From Planctomycetota bacterium (lineage in GTDB: Bacteria > Planctomycetota > Planctomycetia > Pirellulales > Pirellulaceae), in NCBI GenBank assembly GCA_026692885.1, contig JAPLNJ010000099.1, forward strand, positions 1 to 9,053: a stretch of 9,053 nt of DNA, written 5' to 3'. The position numbers and the translations under genes were made by a program. Positions 1 to 7,197 of this stretch are shown here, piece by piece (the stretch's first letter is position 1; every line of letters starts with the position of its first letter). Below the pieces are notes generated by a model. That model was not told the DNA's origin. It worked only from the letters and a program-made list of their open reading frames with translations, and did no database searches.

Positions 1-13
1 ACGCAACAACACC

Positions 14-62
14 CCTCCCTTCCCCAGCCTGCCGCCTCCGGCGGCAGGCTGGGGAAGGGAGG
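14..62. repeat. Perfect 23-bp inverted repeat (strong hairpin)
   Basis: The arms 14-36 and 40-62 are exact reverse complements (left arm begins CCTCCCTTCCCCAGCC) around a 3-nt TCC loop. The arms are GC-rich, so a transcript of either strand would form a very stable hairpin. No T-tract follows, so it is not a standard intrinsic terminator. It may close an unseen upstream gene or be a dispersed palindromic repeat. Confidence 0.85.
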
Positions 63-108
63 AAGGCGGTGAACGTCGGTCGCGATCTCGCTTACAAGAC
101 TTCTCTCA

Positions 109-138
109 CCGTCCAGGCGAGCTGGACGGGGTCGTTTT
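109..138 (+). terminator. Small GC hairpin followed by a short T run (possible terminator or leader structure)
   Basis: CCGTCCAG (109-116) pairs with CTGGACGG (122-129) across a 5-nt loop and is followed by GGTCGTTTT. It resembles a weak intrinsic terminator, but the T run is only four bases and starts a few bases after the stem. It lies about 50 nt before the export gene and could instead be a 5' leader structure of that gene. Confidence 0.3.
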
Positions 139-140
139 CG

Positions 141-161
141 AAACTGAGACAGTCGAATTAA
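141..161 (+). repeat. Solo copy of a 21-bp intergenic motif (GAGACAGTCGAA core)
   Basis: This stretch shares 17 of 21 bases with the copy at 3175-3195, including an unbroken 12-base core GAGACAGTCGAA, and ends with TTA. Related copies lie at 3001-3021 and 8043-8063 (minus orientation) and at 3175-3195 and 8286-8306 (plus orientation). I see no inverted partner here, so it may be the remnant of one end of an element. Confidence 0.6.
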
Positions 162-179
162 GTTCTCGGCGGTTCAGCA

Positions 180-1604
180 GTGACACTCATCTGGAAAAAA
201 GTTGCCATGCTTGCTCTCGTGGATAATCCATTCCGGACGATTCAGGGTCGCCACCGGGCCGTGGTCCTGCATCTCGTGATCGCGGCGACAATCTCTGGCA
301 TGCTGAGCGGTTGCGCGGCCTTGACCAATCCCGTGGCCAACGGCATTCCAGTGCGTCTGCTCCCGGACGAATTGGTCGCCACTGCGGAGCGAGAGAAGCT
401 GCAGACGATCCCGCTAAACTCGCTCAAGCAACCGCCGCCAGACGTCTATCGGCTGGGACCGAACGACGTGCTCGGCATCTACATCCCCGGCGTGTTGCCC
501 GAAACAAAGGAACCCGATCAAGGTCGCCAAGAGCCTGCCTCGCCGCCGCCCACGTACTTTCCCTCCCAAATCGACCCTCTTGCGCGAGGATTGCCGGCAG
601 CCCTCGGCTATCCCCTTCCCGTGCGTGAGGACGGGACCGTGTCGCTTCCGCTGATTGACACGATTTTGGTCAAAGGCAAGAGCATCGCCGAGACCGAAGC
701 GGAGATTCGCGAAACCTACACCAAGAAAGGCATCCTCCAGGCGGGCCGCGAACGCATCATCGTGACCCTGATGCAACCGCGTCAATCCCGCGTTACGGTC
801 ATCCGCCAAGAGACGGGAGGGCTCAATGTCGGCGGTCTGGGTGGGATCATTGCCACAAGTTCGAAACGTGGCACGGGAAGCGTCGTCAGCCTGCGTGCCT
901 ACGAGAACGACGTACTCTCGGCGCTTGCCGAGACCGGCGGACTTCCCGGCCTGGACTGCTACGACACGATCTTCATTTTCAAGCACGCGCAGGGCAACGC
1001 GGCGATTGTCCAGACGCTGGAAAGTCTTCCCGCCGGGAAGCGTCCCCAGCAACTCACCGAGTTGTGTCCGCAGGTGGTTCAGATCCCGACGCGCATGCTG
1101 CCCGGCCAACCGCCACCGTTTCGGCCGCAGGACATCCTGCTGGAGAATGGCGATGTCGTCTTCCTGGAGGCCCGGGCGGTGGATCTGTTCTACACGGGCG
1201 GATTATTGCCCGCAGGCGAGCACATACTGCCTCGCGACAACGACCTGGACGTGGTCGAGGCGGTCGCCAAGGTGCAAGGTTCGCTACTCAACGGTGCCTT
1301 CGGTGGCAGCAACCTCAGCGGCGCCATAATCAACCCAAGAATGGGGCATCCCAGTCCCAGTCTGCTGACCGTCCTGCGACGCACACCCAGCGGCGGGCAA
1401 GTGCCCATCCGTGTCGATCTGAACCGCGCCATGCGTGACGTTCGCGAACGGATACGGATCCAAGCGGGCGACGTGTTGATCCTGCAAGAGACGCCCGGCG
1501 AGGCCGTCGCGAGGAACTTCATCCAGACCTTCAACTTCACCATCTTCTCGAAGGTGATTGATGGCGGGACCACGACAGGCACCGCCGCGATCACCGGCCC
1601 TTAG
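180..1604 (+). CDS. Polysaccharide export outer-membrane lipoprotein (Wza-like, Poly_export/SLBB family)
   Basis: Predicted outer-membrane channel component exporting capsular or exopolysaccharide. Residues 31-45 form a lipoprotein signal with lipobox LSGC (Cys45). The Poly_export domain starts at about residue 88 with YRLGPNDVLGIYI (90-102) and runs through PVREDGTVSLPLID to about 207; a Pro-rich insert (about 105-135) interrupts it. SLBB-like segments follow: about 205-345, then one starting at FYTGGLLPAGEHILPRDNDL and running to the 'AGDVLIL' segment near the C-terminus. The last 30 residues contain an amphipathic stretch that could cross the outer membrane, as Wza's C-terminal helix does (inference). 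The start is GTG at 180, with no good Shine-Dalgarno; an in-frame ATG at 207 also keeps the full signal peptide. The stop is TAG at 1602. It is convergent with the rest of the locus, so separately transcribed. No Wzc-type partner is in the window. Confidence 0.9.
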   Translation: MTLIWKKVAMLALVDNPFRTIQGRHRAVVLHLVIAATISGMLSGCAALTNPVANGIPVRLLPDELVATAEREKLQTIPLNSLKQPPPDVYRLGPNDVLGIYIPGVLPETKEPDQGRQEPASPPPTYFPSQIDPLARGLPAALGYPLPVREDGTVSLPLIDTILVKGKSIAETEAEIRETYTKKGILQAGRERIIVTLMQPRQSRVTVIRQETGGLNVGGLGGIIATSSKRGTGSVVSLRAYENDVLSALAETGGLPGLDCYDTIFIFKHAQGNAAIVQTLESLPAGKRPQQLTELCPQVVQIPTRMLPGQPPPFRPQDILLENGDVVFLEARAVDLFYTGGLLPAGEHILPRDNDLDVVEAVAKVQGSLLNGAFGGSNLSGAIINPRMGHPSPSLLTVLRRTPSGGQVPIRVDLNRAMRDVRERIRIQAGDVLILQETPGEAVARNFIQTFNFTIFSKVIDGGTTTGTAAITGP

Positions 1605-1735
1605 GGTATGCGACGGAACTGATCCGGTAGCATCGGCGACAGCGTTGTTCACGAAGAACCTGCGCCGGGTCACGGGTCAAGCGACTTAGGGCCGGCGAAT
1701 CAATAACGGTCGGGCCGACACGTACTGGACGACGG

Positions 1736-1809
1736 CTCACGCAAAGACGCCAAGTCGCAAAGAGAACGAAGAAAAGAATCTTCTTTGCGCCTTGGCGACT
1801 TAGCGTGAG
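1736..1809. terminator. Large imperfect hairpin between convergent genes (bidirectional terminator-like repeat)
   Basis: The arms 1736-1766 (CTCACGCAAAGACGCCAAG...) and 1779-1809 (...CTTGGCGACTTAGCGTGAG) are inverted repeats of about 31 bp with a few mismatches and a 12-nt A-rich loop. The structure sits midway between two genes that converge on it, so it could stop transcription from both sides (inference). CTCACGCAAAGACGC-type palindromes recur in intergenic DNA of many environmental bacteria. The rest of the 1605-1878 gap shows no coding signal. Confidence 0.7.
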
Positions 1810-1878
1810 TCTTCTGTTCGGTCGTTTTCCCTCCGGCAATCCCGACAGTTGTTGGTTGGCCACTCTTCAGTGTTCTCC

Positions 1879-2877
1879 TCAACCGCCTGCGGTATAGCTG
1901 GCCGTCCCGGCAACCGGCTTTGCCACGTCCGTGGTGACACTTGGCAGCATCTCCTGCGCGAGATGGAGAACTGCGTACTGCGGGTCAAGCCGTCCGGCCG
2001 TCGCATGGTCCTCCCGCGCCCGCTCGTATTCTCCCGTGTTCTCCCAGGCATTTCCGCGGTGATGGAAAGCAACGGCCAGCGTCGGCTCCCGTCGGATGGC
2101 TTCGTCGAAGTCGGCAAGGGCTTTCGTGTATTCGCCTTGGGCGGACCAAGCCCTGCCGCGGCAGTTGTAGAGCATCGGGTTCGCAGGATCGAGACGGACG
2201 GCTTGATCATAGTCCGCCATCGCCCGCTTGTATTCACCCTTGGTGTACCAGGCGTTGCCGCTGTCCAGGAGCGATTCCGCCATGCTGGGAGAGCTGTGAG
2301 CGCCGAGTATGTCTTCGGGAACGACGGTCCCTTCACGACGCAGGACCTTCCAGAGCGTTAGCAGGACGATCTTAAGATCGAGCCACAAGGACTGGTGATC
2401 GAGGTAGAACGCGTCAAGTTCGACCTTGATCGGCACAGGGAGTTCGTCGCGTCCATTGATCTGCGCCCAGCCGGTCAGTCCCGGCACAAGCTCGTGCACT
2501 CCCATCTCCGTGCGTAAGGCGACGAGATCATGTTGATTGTAAAGGGCAGGCCGCGGCCCGACGAACGTCATGTCACCCTTCCAGATGCTCCAAAGCTGAG
2601 GCAATTCGTCGAGGCTTAAGCGGCGGAGCAGGCCACCGACGAGAGTGAGCCAAGCGTCAGGATGCGTCAGGAGATGGCTGGCCACCTGCGGGGTGTCGGT
2701 TCGCATGGTCCGAAACTTGGGCATCCAGAACATGCGGTTCCCTCGGCCTACCCGTTCCGACCAGTACAGGACCGGCCCCTTGGACGTCAGCTTGACGGCC
2801 AAGGCGATCGCGAGCATCGGCACAAGGCCCAGGGCCGAAAGGCACAAGGCCAACCCGACATCAAACGCCCGTTTCAC
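1879..2877 (-). CDS. Initiating sugar-phosphate transferase (PglC/WcaJ-type, PF02397) with C-terminal TPR repeats
   Basis: This 332-aa protein is predicted to transfer a sugar-1-phosphate from UDP-sugar to undecaprenyl phosphate at the inner membrane, the first step of repeat-unit assembly. Residues 1-30 hold KRAFDV and a hydrophobic, Pro-containing re-entrant helix. Then come GPVLYWSERVGRG, PKFRTMR, the catalytic pair in LSLDELPQLW (Asp90-Glu91), GDMTFVGPRP and PGLTGWAQINGRD. It is the short monotopic form without the N-terminal four-helix or CoA-binding domains of WbaP/WcaJ. After about residue 190 the same frame carries three TPRs (about 200-234, 235-268, 269-302) with signatures such as GEYKRAMADYDQAVRLDP. 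That is an unusual fusion. The frame is open to ATG at 2925, but GTG at 2877 is preferred: GGAGGAG lies 5 nt upstream and the family normally begins MKRxFD. The stop is TGA. Confidence 0.92.
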   Translation of the reverse strand: MKRAFDVGLALCLSALGLVPMLAIALAVKLTSKGPVLYWSERVGRGNRMFWMPKFRTMRTDTPQVASHLLTHPDAWLTLVGGLLRRLSLDELPQLWSIWKGDMTFVGPRPALYNQHDLVALRTEMGVHELVPGLTGWAQINGRDELPVPIKVELDAFYLDHQSLWLDLKIVLLTLWKVLRREGTVVPEDILGAHSSPSMAESLLDSGNAWYTKGEYKRAMADYDQAVRLDPANPMLYNCRGRAWSAQGEYTKALADFDEAIRREPTLAVAFHHRGNAWENTGEYERAREDHATAGRLDPQYAVLHLAQEMLPSVTTDVAKPVAGTASYTAGG

Positions 2878-2882
2878 CGAGT

Positions 2883-2889
2883 CTCCTCC
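2883..2889 (-). promoter_or_regulatory. Strong Shine-Dalgarno (GGAGGAG) fixing the transferase start
   Basis: On the minus strand GGAGGAG is followed by ACTCG and then GTG AAA CGG. This is the clearest ribosome-binding site in the window and supports GTG at 2877 over the upstream in-frame ATG at 2925. Confidence 0.75.
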
Positions 2890-2959
2890 GTGTCCCTGAA
2901 CCAAGGGACACCGCGCCGTTTGCACGACTTCGATTCACTGCGGCCGGCCATGCTGCATT

Positions 2960-2988
2960 GTCTTATCCGAACCTGGGATCCCATTCAA
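2960..2988 (-). promoter_or_regulatory. Weak candidate sigma-70 promoter for the sugar transferase
   Basis: On the minus strand TTGAAT (2988-2983) and TAAGAC (2965-2960) are 17 nt apart, about 80 nt before the GTG start. The -35 match is fair and the -10 match is poor. The 577-nt gap from the upstream epimerase gene makes a separate promoter plausible. Confidence 0.2.
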
Positions 2989-3000
2989 AACACGGTCTAC

Positions 3001-3195
3001 CTAATCCGACTGTCTCACTTCCGCTCGAAAACTCGCGAAGCGAGTCACGCATCCCCTTACCAAGGTGAGGTTGGGAGGGGTGTCAGTATGTCCCGATACT
3101 CACCCATACCCCCCCCACACTACATTACCCCCTTTGCAAATGGGGGAAACGATACGGCGACACCGGCCGTGAGCGAAGTGAGACAGTCGAACTAG
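3001..3195. mobile_element. MITE-like element with 21-bp terminal inverted repeats
   Basis: The left end 3001-3021 and right end 3175-3195 are inverted repeats matching at 19 of 21 positions (right end GAAGTGAGACAGTCGAAC then TAG; left end CTA then ATCCGACTGTCTCACTTC). They bound 195 bp with internal palindromes and no coding sequence. A TA dinucleotide sits at the outer edge of each arm, which would fit a TA target duplication as made by IS630/Tc1-mariner transposases (inference). The same arms in the same orientation bound 8043-8306. No transposase is present, so mobility would depend on one elsewhere. Confidence 0.5.
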
Positions 3196-3203
3196 CGACT
3201 TGT

Positions 3204-3412
3204 GCCGAAGTAAGCGGCTGTCGAGGAACGATCCACGAATCGCTGGTGGGCCGGATTGGCACTTCGCCCAGCGTTCTGGACCCGGAGTGCCAATCCGTCC
3301 TACCGGCCATCTACGAACTTGTTCTTTGACAGCCGCGACCTCTCCGCTGTGCCAGCCCAGGCCATCGGCCTGGGGAATGGTCCCGTCACAGCCCACGAAG
3401 CCCCAACGGGGC
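3204..3412. repeat. Composite palindromic repeat array, copy A
   Basis: In order: a weak motif GCCGAAGTAAGCGGCTGTCG; an inverted repeat with arms 3252-3263 (CGGATTGGCACT) and 3286-3297, extendable outwards with mismatches; the module CTACGAACTTGTTCTTTGAC then AGCC (3311-3334); a hairpin CCCAGGCC-ATC-GGCCTGGG (3356-3374); and a hairpin GCCCC-AAC-GGGGC (3400-3412). A parallel array with a near-identical CTACGAA module lies at 8303-8480. Confidence 0.55.
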
Positions 3413-3454
3413 GACCCTCATTGGCATTTGCGAGGGTGTCCGAATGATCCCTGT

Positions 3455-4435
3455 TCACCAATCTTGTGCCACCCCTTTGGTGCTGGAGGCTGTCAACCAT
3501 CGGGCGGTCTCGCGCAGTCCCTCATTGACCGAGAAAGGAGGGATCCAGCCCAGCGTGCGGCGGATGCAACCGATGTCCACGGCGAGCGAGCCTAATAGGC
3601 GTTCGACAGCAGGTGCCTGACCGATGAGCCGGCCTGCGCACCGCAGCAATCCCACTGGCGCCGGGCAAAGACGGGCGGGTCGGTGGAAAGCGGCCGCCGC
3701 CCGGCGAACCAGATCGGAGATGGTGAGGGGGGCGCCATCGCTGACCAGAAACGTGTGGCCACTGGCTTGCGATTGGGTCACGCAAGCCACCAGCGCGTCG
3801 GCGAGGTTGCCCACGTAGATGAGGCTCCGCCGGCTGGCGAGCCCACCCAGGGGCAACGGCCAGCCACGGCGAATCCAGCGTAGCAGGGTCATCAGACTGC
3901 CGACGCCACCAGGACCGTAGACAGCTGGGGGACGCACGATCGTCACGGGCAAGCCGGTGTCCCGGTTGATCTCCTGCAAACGCTGCTCTGCCGCCAGCTT
4001 GCTCCGACCGTAGGCACTCGACGGTTGACAGGGACTCGCTTCGTTTAGCACTTCATCCGCCAGCGAGCGTACAGCGTGCAGGGAGCTCACGAACACCAGA
4101 CACCGCACTCGCCCCACCGCAGCGAGTGCCAGGCGTTCGGTGGCAGCGACGTTCGTCGCGCGGAAGTTCGTATCCCCGTCGTCCGTTATCGCTGGTCTCA
4201 CGTGGACGCGGGCCGCGAGGTGCACGACGAAATCGACACCGTCCAACACGCCGTCCTCCCAGCAAGTCTTCGCCGCGATGTCACCGACGCTCCACGGTTC
4301 GACCTCCGGCGGCAGTCCGTGCCGGGATGACCATTCCCGAACCGCCGCCCGCACTACGAATTGTCGCTGCACCAGCGCTGCGCAAAGGTGGCGACCGACG
4401 AATCCTGTGGCCCCCGTGATCAACACCCGATTCAT
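3455..4435 (-). CDS. NAD-dependent nucleotide-sugar epimerase/reductase (extended SDR family)
   Basis: This 326-aa Rossmann-fold enzyme probably reduces or epimerises a UDP-sugar for the polysaccharide repeat unit. It shows the NAD-binding motif GATGFVG (8-14), a catalytic Ser in FVSSLHAV (115-122), and Tyr142/Lys146 in AYGRSK, followed by IVRPPAVYGPGG. The pattern fits the WbpV/WreQ-like group that makes UDP-N-acetylquinovosamine by C4 reduction; the exact product is inferred from context. Such enzymes are often encoded beside an initiating transferase that uses their product, and one follows here after the 577-nt gap. The frame is open to 4789, but ATG 4435 gives the family N-terminus and overlaps the glycosyltransferase stop by 4 nt (ATGA), implying translational coupling. 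It is the last gene of the packed operon; the stop is TGA. Confidence 0.88.
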   Translation of the reverse strand: MNRVLITGATGFVGRHLCAALVQRQFVVRAAVREWSSRHGLPPEVEPWSVGDIAAKTCWEDGVLDGVDFVVHLAARVHVRPAITDDGDTNFRATNVAATERLALAAVGRVRCLVFVSSLHAVRSLADEVLNEASPCQPSSAYGRSKLAAEQRLQEINRDTGLPVTIVRPPAVYGPGGVGSLMTLLRWIRRGWPLPLGGLASRRSLIYVGNLADALVACVTQSQASGHTFLVSDGAPLTISDLVRRAAAAFHRPARLCPAPVGLLRCAGRLIGQAPAVERLLGSLAVDIGCIRRTLGWIPPFSVNEGLRETARWLTASSTKGVAQDW

Positions 4436-5736
4436 CGCCCCAATACCTTTCCGCGGCCGGCGACAGCCCCGGTCGGCATCACTAGGGCCATGTTCCGCGG
4501 GGTCCGGGGAAGCCGGAGGGCCTGTTCCAAGGCGTCGCAGAACCGAGCTCGCAGTTGCGACTGTGACAACGACACCTCCAAGGCTTGCCGCGCTCGGTGT
4601 CCGCGGGCCGCCAACTCCGCCGGAGGCATCGCCACGAAGCTGTGTAAGGCAGCCACACACGCTTCCACATCGCCATGTGCCACGGTCAGCCCAATATCGT
4701 GGATGTCCAGGAGGTCTGCGATGTGCGACGGATGAGGCCCCAGGAACAATACCGGTCGCCCCACCGCCATCGCCCCATAGATCTTGCACGGGTGGACCAC
4801 CCCCACCATCTCGTTGCCCAGCGATACCACATGCAGGTCCGCCGCCGAGAGCGAGTACTTGATCTGATCCAGTGACTGATACGGCAGCGACAGGACGTTG
4901 GTCAGCCCATGCTCCCGGATGGCCGCCTCAACTCCTTTCTTGCCAAGCCCCCCCCCGACAAACAAGAACCGGAAGCGATCATCATCCTTGAGCGCCACAA
5001 CCGCCCGAAGCAGCGTATCGAGCGGATTGGCGGGCGAATGATTGCCCGAGTACATGACCACGAACTTGTCGCCCAGACCGTGCCGCGCGCGGAACGGGTT
5101 CTCCTCCCGCGGCACATCTTCGAGGTGCGTTTCGTGGGGCCAGAGCGGCATCACGAGCATCTTGGCGGCATAGTCTCCGCGCCGGTTGATCCGCTCGGCC
5201 ATGAAGCGGTCCAAGGCCACGATCAGATCGGAATCCCTTAGGATCAGGCGGTGGACCGCCTCGAGCGCCCGTGCCGCGGGCGAGGACGCTGTGAGCTTAC
5301 CCAGGCCGATAAGTTGATCGGGATTGAGATCCATGACCCAATAGGCGACCGGCACCCGCCGCACGAACCGCGCCAGGCACGGCGCCAGGCCCAGCAGCGG
5401 CGGCGAGGTGGAGAATAAAATCCCACCCAGCTTCCGCGCCGTCAGCGTCAAAAAAATGCACTGGAGCATGAACGACGCGGTGCCCAGGATGCGGGTGAAA
5501 ATGGATCCCTTTCCGAAGGACGCCAGCCCGAGCCGACGGATCTCCAGCCCCTGCAATTGCTGCCGCTTGGGATACCGGATCGCCGGATTCTCATAGCCAC
5601 GGGCGGAGGTGTACACGAGTACTCGGTGCCCCCGGCGCGCCATCTCCACCCCGACGTCCGTCATGTACTGCCCAACCGCAGCCGGGTCGGGCACAAACGT
5701 CTGCGAAAGAATCAGAAGGGTCCTATGGGGCGTCAT
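4432..5736 (-). CDS. GT4-family glycosyltransferase (WbuB/WcaI-like), likely FucNAc transferase
   Basis: This 434-aa cytoplasmic, membrane-associated GT-B enzyme probably adds a sugar to the undecaprenyl-linked acceptor. The N-terminal half has [11 protein letters not shown] and the helix [13 protein letters not shown]. The C-terminal donor-binding half has [20 protein letters not shown] (228-247), FLFVGGGLG (257-265), then [15 protein letters not shown]. In many GT4 enzymes this last motif reads PSKxxEYMAxGxP; here the second Glu is Gly321, as in some WcaI-like members. Its place directly after wbjC-wbjD matches WbuB/WbjE loci, where this gene transfers L-FucNAc (inferred from position). ATG 5736 is chosen over ATG 5760 because it forms an ATGA overlap with the true end of wbjD; there is no Shine-Dalgarno, so coupling is likely. 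GGG codons 261-263 form a run of nine Gs. Confidence 0.88.
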   Translation of the reverse strand: MTPHRTLLILSQTFVPDPAAVGQYMTDVGVEMARRGHRVLVYTSARGYENPAIRYPKRQQLQGLEIRRLGLASFGKGSIFTRILGTASFMLQCIFLTLTARKLGGILFSTSPPLLGLAPCLARFVRRVPVAYWVMDLNPDQLIGLGKLTASSPAARALEAVHRLILRDSDLIVALDRFMAERINRRGDYAAKMLVMPLWPHETHLEDVPREENPFRARHGLGDKFVVMYSGNHSPANPLDTLLRAVVALKDDDRFRFLFVGGGLGKKGVEAAIREHGLTNVLSLPYQSLDQIKYSLSAADLHVVSLGNEMVGVVHPCKIYGAMAVGRPVLFLGPHPSHIADLLDIHDIGLTVAHGDVEACVAALHSFVAMPPAELAARGHRARQALEVSLSQSQLRARFCDALEQALRLPRTPRNMALVMPTGAVAGRGKVLGR

Positions 5737-5951
5737 CGTTCGGTTGACGGCCGGTGCCATACGCCGTGGTTCACATAACTCGTGTAGCTGAGGATGATCC
5801 TTACGACCTTTTCCGAAACGTTTGGCGTTTCATAGTCGCGGACGGGGCGCAAGAGTCGTTTGTCGCCTCGCGATTGCACGGCGAGGACTCGCAATGCGTC
5901 CTGAATGCGATCCCATCCTGGCCCAACCATGATCACCGCCCCTTCTTCCAT
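5733..5951 (-). pseudogene. Out-of-frame C-terminal tail of the 2-epimerase
   Basis: Beginning at ATG 5951, this frame reads [20 protein letters not shown], contains [19 protein letters not shown], and stops at TGA 5735-5733. These are standard features of the WbjD/FnlC C-terminus. Independent initiation at 5951 is unlikely, because no Shine-Dalgarno precedes it and the tail alone would not fold as an enzyme. Confidence 0.75.
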
Positions 5952-6865
5952 GCCTCGGGACGCTCGTGGGCGTTGCGGATGTTCAACGCGGGAAAATTGA
6001 GGATTGACGACTCCTCGGTGATCGTGCCGCTGTCGCTGAGCGTCGCCCGCGATTGAAGTTCGAGTTGGACATAGTCGCACAGGCCGAGCGGATTGAGCAA
6101 CCGGACCAGCGCGGGGAGCGAGACCCCCGCGGCGTCCAACTTGTGCCGCGTACGCGGATGGGTGGAGACGACTATTGGCAAGGCATACGTCTCCGGCAGT
6201 CGCTGCGGCAGGCTGCAGAGTTGGGTGAACTGGGCCGGGTCGTCGAGGTTCTCCTTGCGATGCGCACTGACCACGAAGTACTGGCCCGCCTGCAAGCCAA
6301 GTCGCTGCAGGATGTCACTGCGTTCGATCTTGGGCCGATAGTGTTGCAGGACCTCGTACATCGGACTGCCCGTCTTGATAATGCGGTCGGGTGGCAGGCC
6401 CTCGCGAAGCAAGTATTCGCGGGCGATATCGCTGTAGGGCAGATTGACATCCGCGATATGGTCGATGATTCTCCGATTGATTTCATCGGGCACACGCTCA
6501 TCGAAGCAGCGATTACCGGCCTCCATGTGGAACACCGGAATCTTCTGCCGCTTGGCCGGAATGGCCGCCAGGCAGGAATTCGTGTCGCCGAGAATCAGCA
6601 CCGCATCCGGTTGGATGTCGCGCAGCAGAGCGTCGACCTTGACGATGACCCCGCCGATCGTCTCGGCCGCCGTCGCCCCGGCGGCACCGAGGAAATGATC
6701 CGGGGGACGCAACTCCAGGTCTTCGAAGAACACCTGGTTCAGTTCGTAGTCGTAGTTTTGACCGGTGTGGATGATCGCCTGCTCCACGTAGCGGTCCAAG
6801 GCGGCCATCACCCGCGACAGACGGACGAGCTCAGGCCGAGTTCCCACAATGGTTGCGACTTTCAT
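5933..6865 (-). CDS. Readable N-terminal part of the 2-epimerase (310 aa as encoded)
   Basis: This is the product that would be made from the sequence as given. It keeps GTRPE (8-12), GDTNS (93-97), [20 protein letters not shown] (113-132), the SAHRKEN motif (200-206) and [12 protein letters not shown] (277-288), so the main substrate-binding and catalytic loops are present. After Glu304 it ends in five to six frameshifted residues (AWKKGR) and TGA at 5935-5933. It lacks the last C-terminal helices that pack the second Rossmann domain against the first in this fold, so activity is doubtful. Confidence 0.8.
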   Translation of the reverse strand: MKVATIVGTRPELVRLSRVMAALDRYVEQAIIHTGQNYDYELNQVFFEDLELRPPDHFLGAAGATAAETIGGVIVKVDALLRDIQPDAVLILGDTNSCLAAIPAKRQKIPVFHMEAGNRCFDERVPDEINRRIIDHIADVNLPYSDIAREYLLREGLPPDRIIKTGSPMYEVLQHYRPKIERSDILQRLGLQAGQYFVVSAHRKENLDDPAQFTQLCSLPQRLPETYALPIVVSTHPRTRHKLDAAGVSLPALVRLLNPLGLCDYVQLELQSRATLSDSGTITEESSILNFPALNIRNAHERPEAWKKGR

Positions 6866-7116
6866 GAGGTTTCTCGCAGATCCACCGGGAGGAAATAGGT
6901 GTCCGGCCGATCCGGATCGAGGATCTCGCTGGCCCAGAACAGGGTGATCAACTCCGTGGTGCCGACGTTGGTGATCGAGTGGCTGTAGCCGGGCGGGATC
7001 TCGACGACCCGGTAATCCTCGCCGCGGACGCGATATTCGAGCACATGGGTCCCTTCGACGTGTCGGAAGCGGATGAGTGCCTGACCGGCGATCACCAGAA
7101 ACTTCTCGGCCTTCAC
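6862..7116 (-). CDS. C-terminal cupin fragment of WbjC/CapF (84 aa from GTG)
   Basis: GTG 7116 is the first usable in-frame start after the internal TAA. It reads VKAEKFLVIAGQALIRF... with VEIPPGYSHSITNVGTTEL and LFWASEI, clear CapF cupin features. Starting here would drop the preceding GNHYHH (7134-7117), which carries histidines expected to bind the cupin metal. No ATG, GTG or TTG lies in frame between the TAA and 7116. A separately initiated cupin would therefore probably be inactive, so this is more likely a disconnected domain than a real small gene. The TGA at 6864-6862 overlaps the wbjD start. Confidence 0.5.
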   Translation of the reverse strand: MKAEKFLVIAGQALIRFRHVEGTHVLEYRVRGEDYRVVEIPPGYSHSITNVGTTELITLFWASEILDPDRPDTYFLPVDLRETS

Positions 7117-7197
7117 GTGGTGGTAATGATTGCCTCGAGTGACCCCCGGTCGCGTCCGCGAGAGGAAGATTTGACCCGACCAAGGCGACTTGATGAA

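Larger units (their letters stand above)
2878..3454. other. 577-nt gene-free gap made of repeats and palindromes
   Basis: No coding frame here resembles a known protein. The gap separates the sugar transferase from the operon behind it. It contains a MITE-like element (3001-3195) and a chain of hairpins (3204-3412), described separately. Small palindromes lie inside the element: ACTCGC-GAA-GCGAGT (3031-3045) and an imperfect CCCCCTTTGC/GCAAATGGGGG pair (about 3129-3148). An 8-C run lies at 3109-3116. Confidence 0.6.
5733..6865 (-). pseudogene. wbjD: UDP-GlcNAc/ManNAc-type 2-epimerase (WbjD/CapG/FnlC), broken by a -1 frameshift
   Basis: The whole gene would encode about 377 aa, the normal family length. 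In the UDP-L-FucNAc pathway it inverts C2 as the last step. The intact family start [12 protein letters not shown] is at ATG 6865, which overlaps the wbjC stop (ATGA). The frame follows the family through [12 protein letters not shown], where relatives continue with G-M-E/D. The DNA reads GAGGCATGG where GAGGGCATGG is needed, so one G is missing around 5952-5954. The shifted frame then resumes perfectly with [10 protein letters not shown] and ends at TGA 5735-5733, overlapping the next gene's ATG. The preserved tail and junction show the lesion is recent or a sequence error. As written, the C-terminal 72 residues are lost. Confidence 0.85.

Noticed and set aside
414..1109. 231-codon minus-strand open frame inside the export gene
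   Set aside because: The plus-strand frame has a lipobox and Poly_export motifs across the whole span; the minus frame shows nothing recognisable.
1800..2336. Minus-strand open frame overlapping the TPR region
   Set aside because: It is a frame-shifted reading of the TPR-coding DNA. The in-frame reading gives clean TPR consensus.
3001..3412. CRISPR array
   Set aside because: Repeats are inverted and irregularly spaced, without regular spacers or cas genes.
4436..4789. 118-residue N-terminal extension of the SDR epimerase
   Set aside because: It overlaps the glycosyltransferase gene in another frame, has low-complexity composition, and the Rossmann fold starts cleanly at ATG 4435 in an ATGA overlap.
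6053..6898. 281-codon plus-strand open frame opposite wbjD
   Set aside because: It is the antisense shadow of the 2-epimerase, with no recognisable motifs and no start signal.
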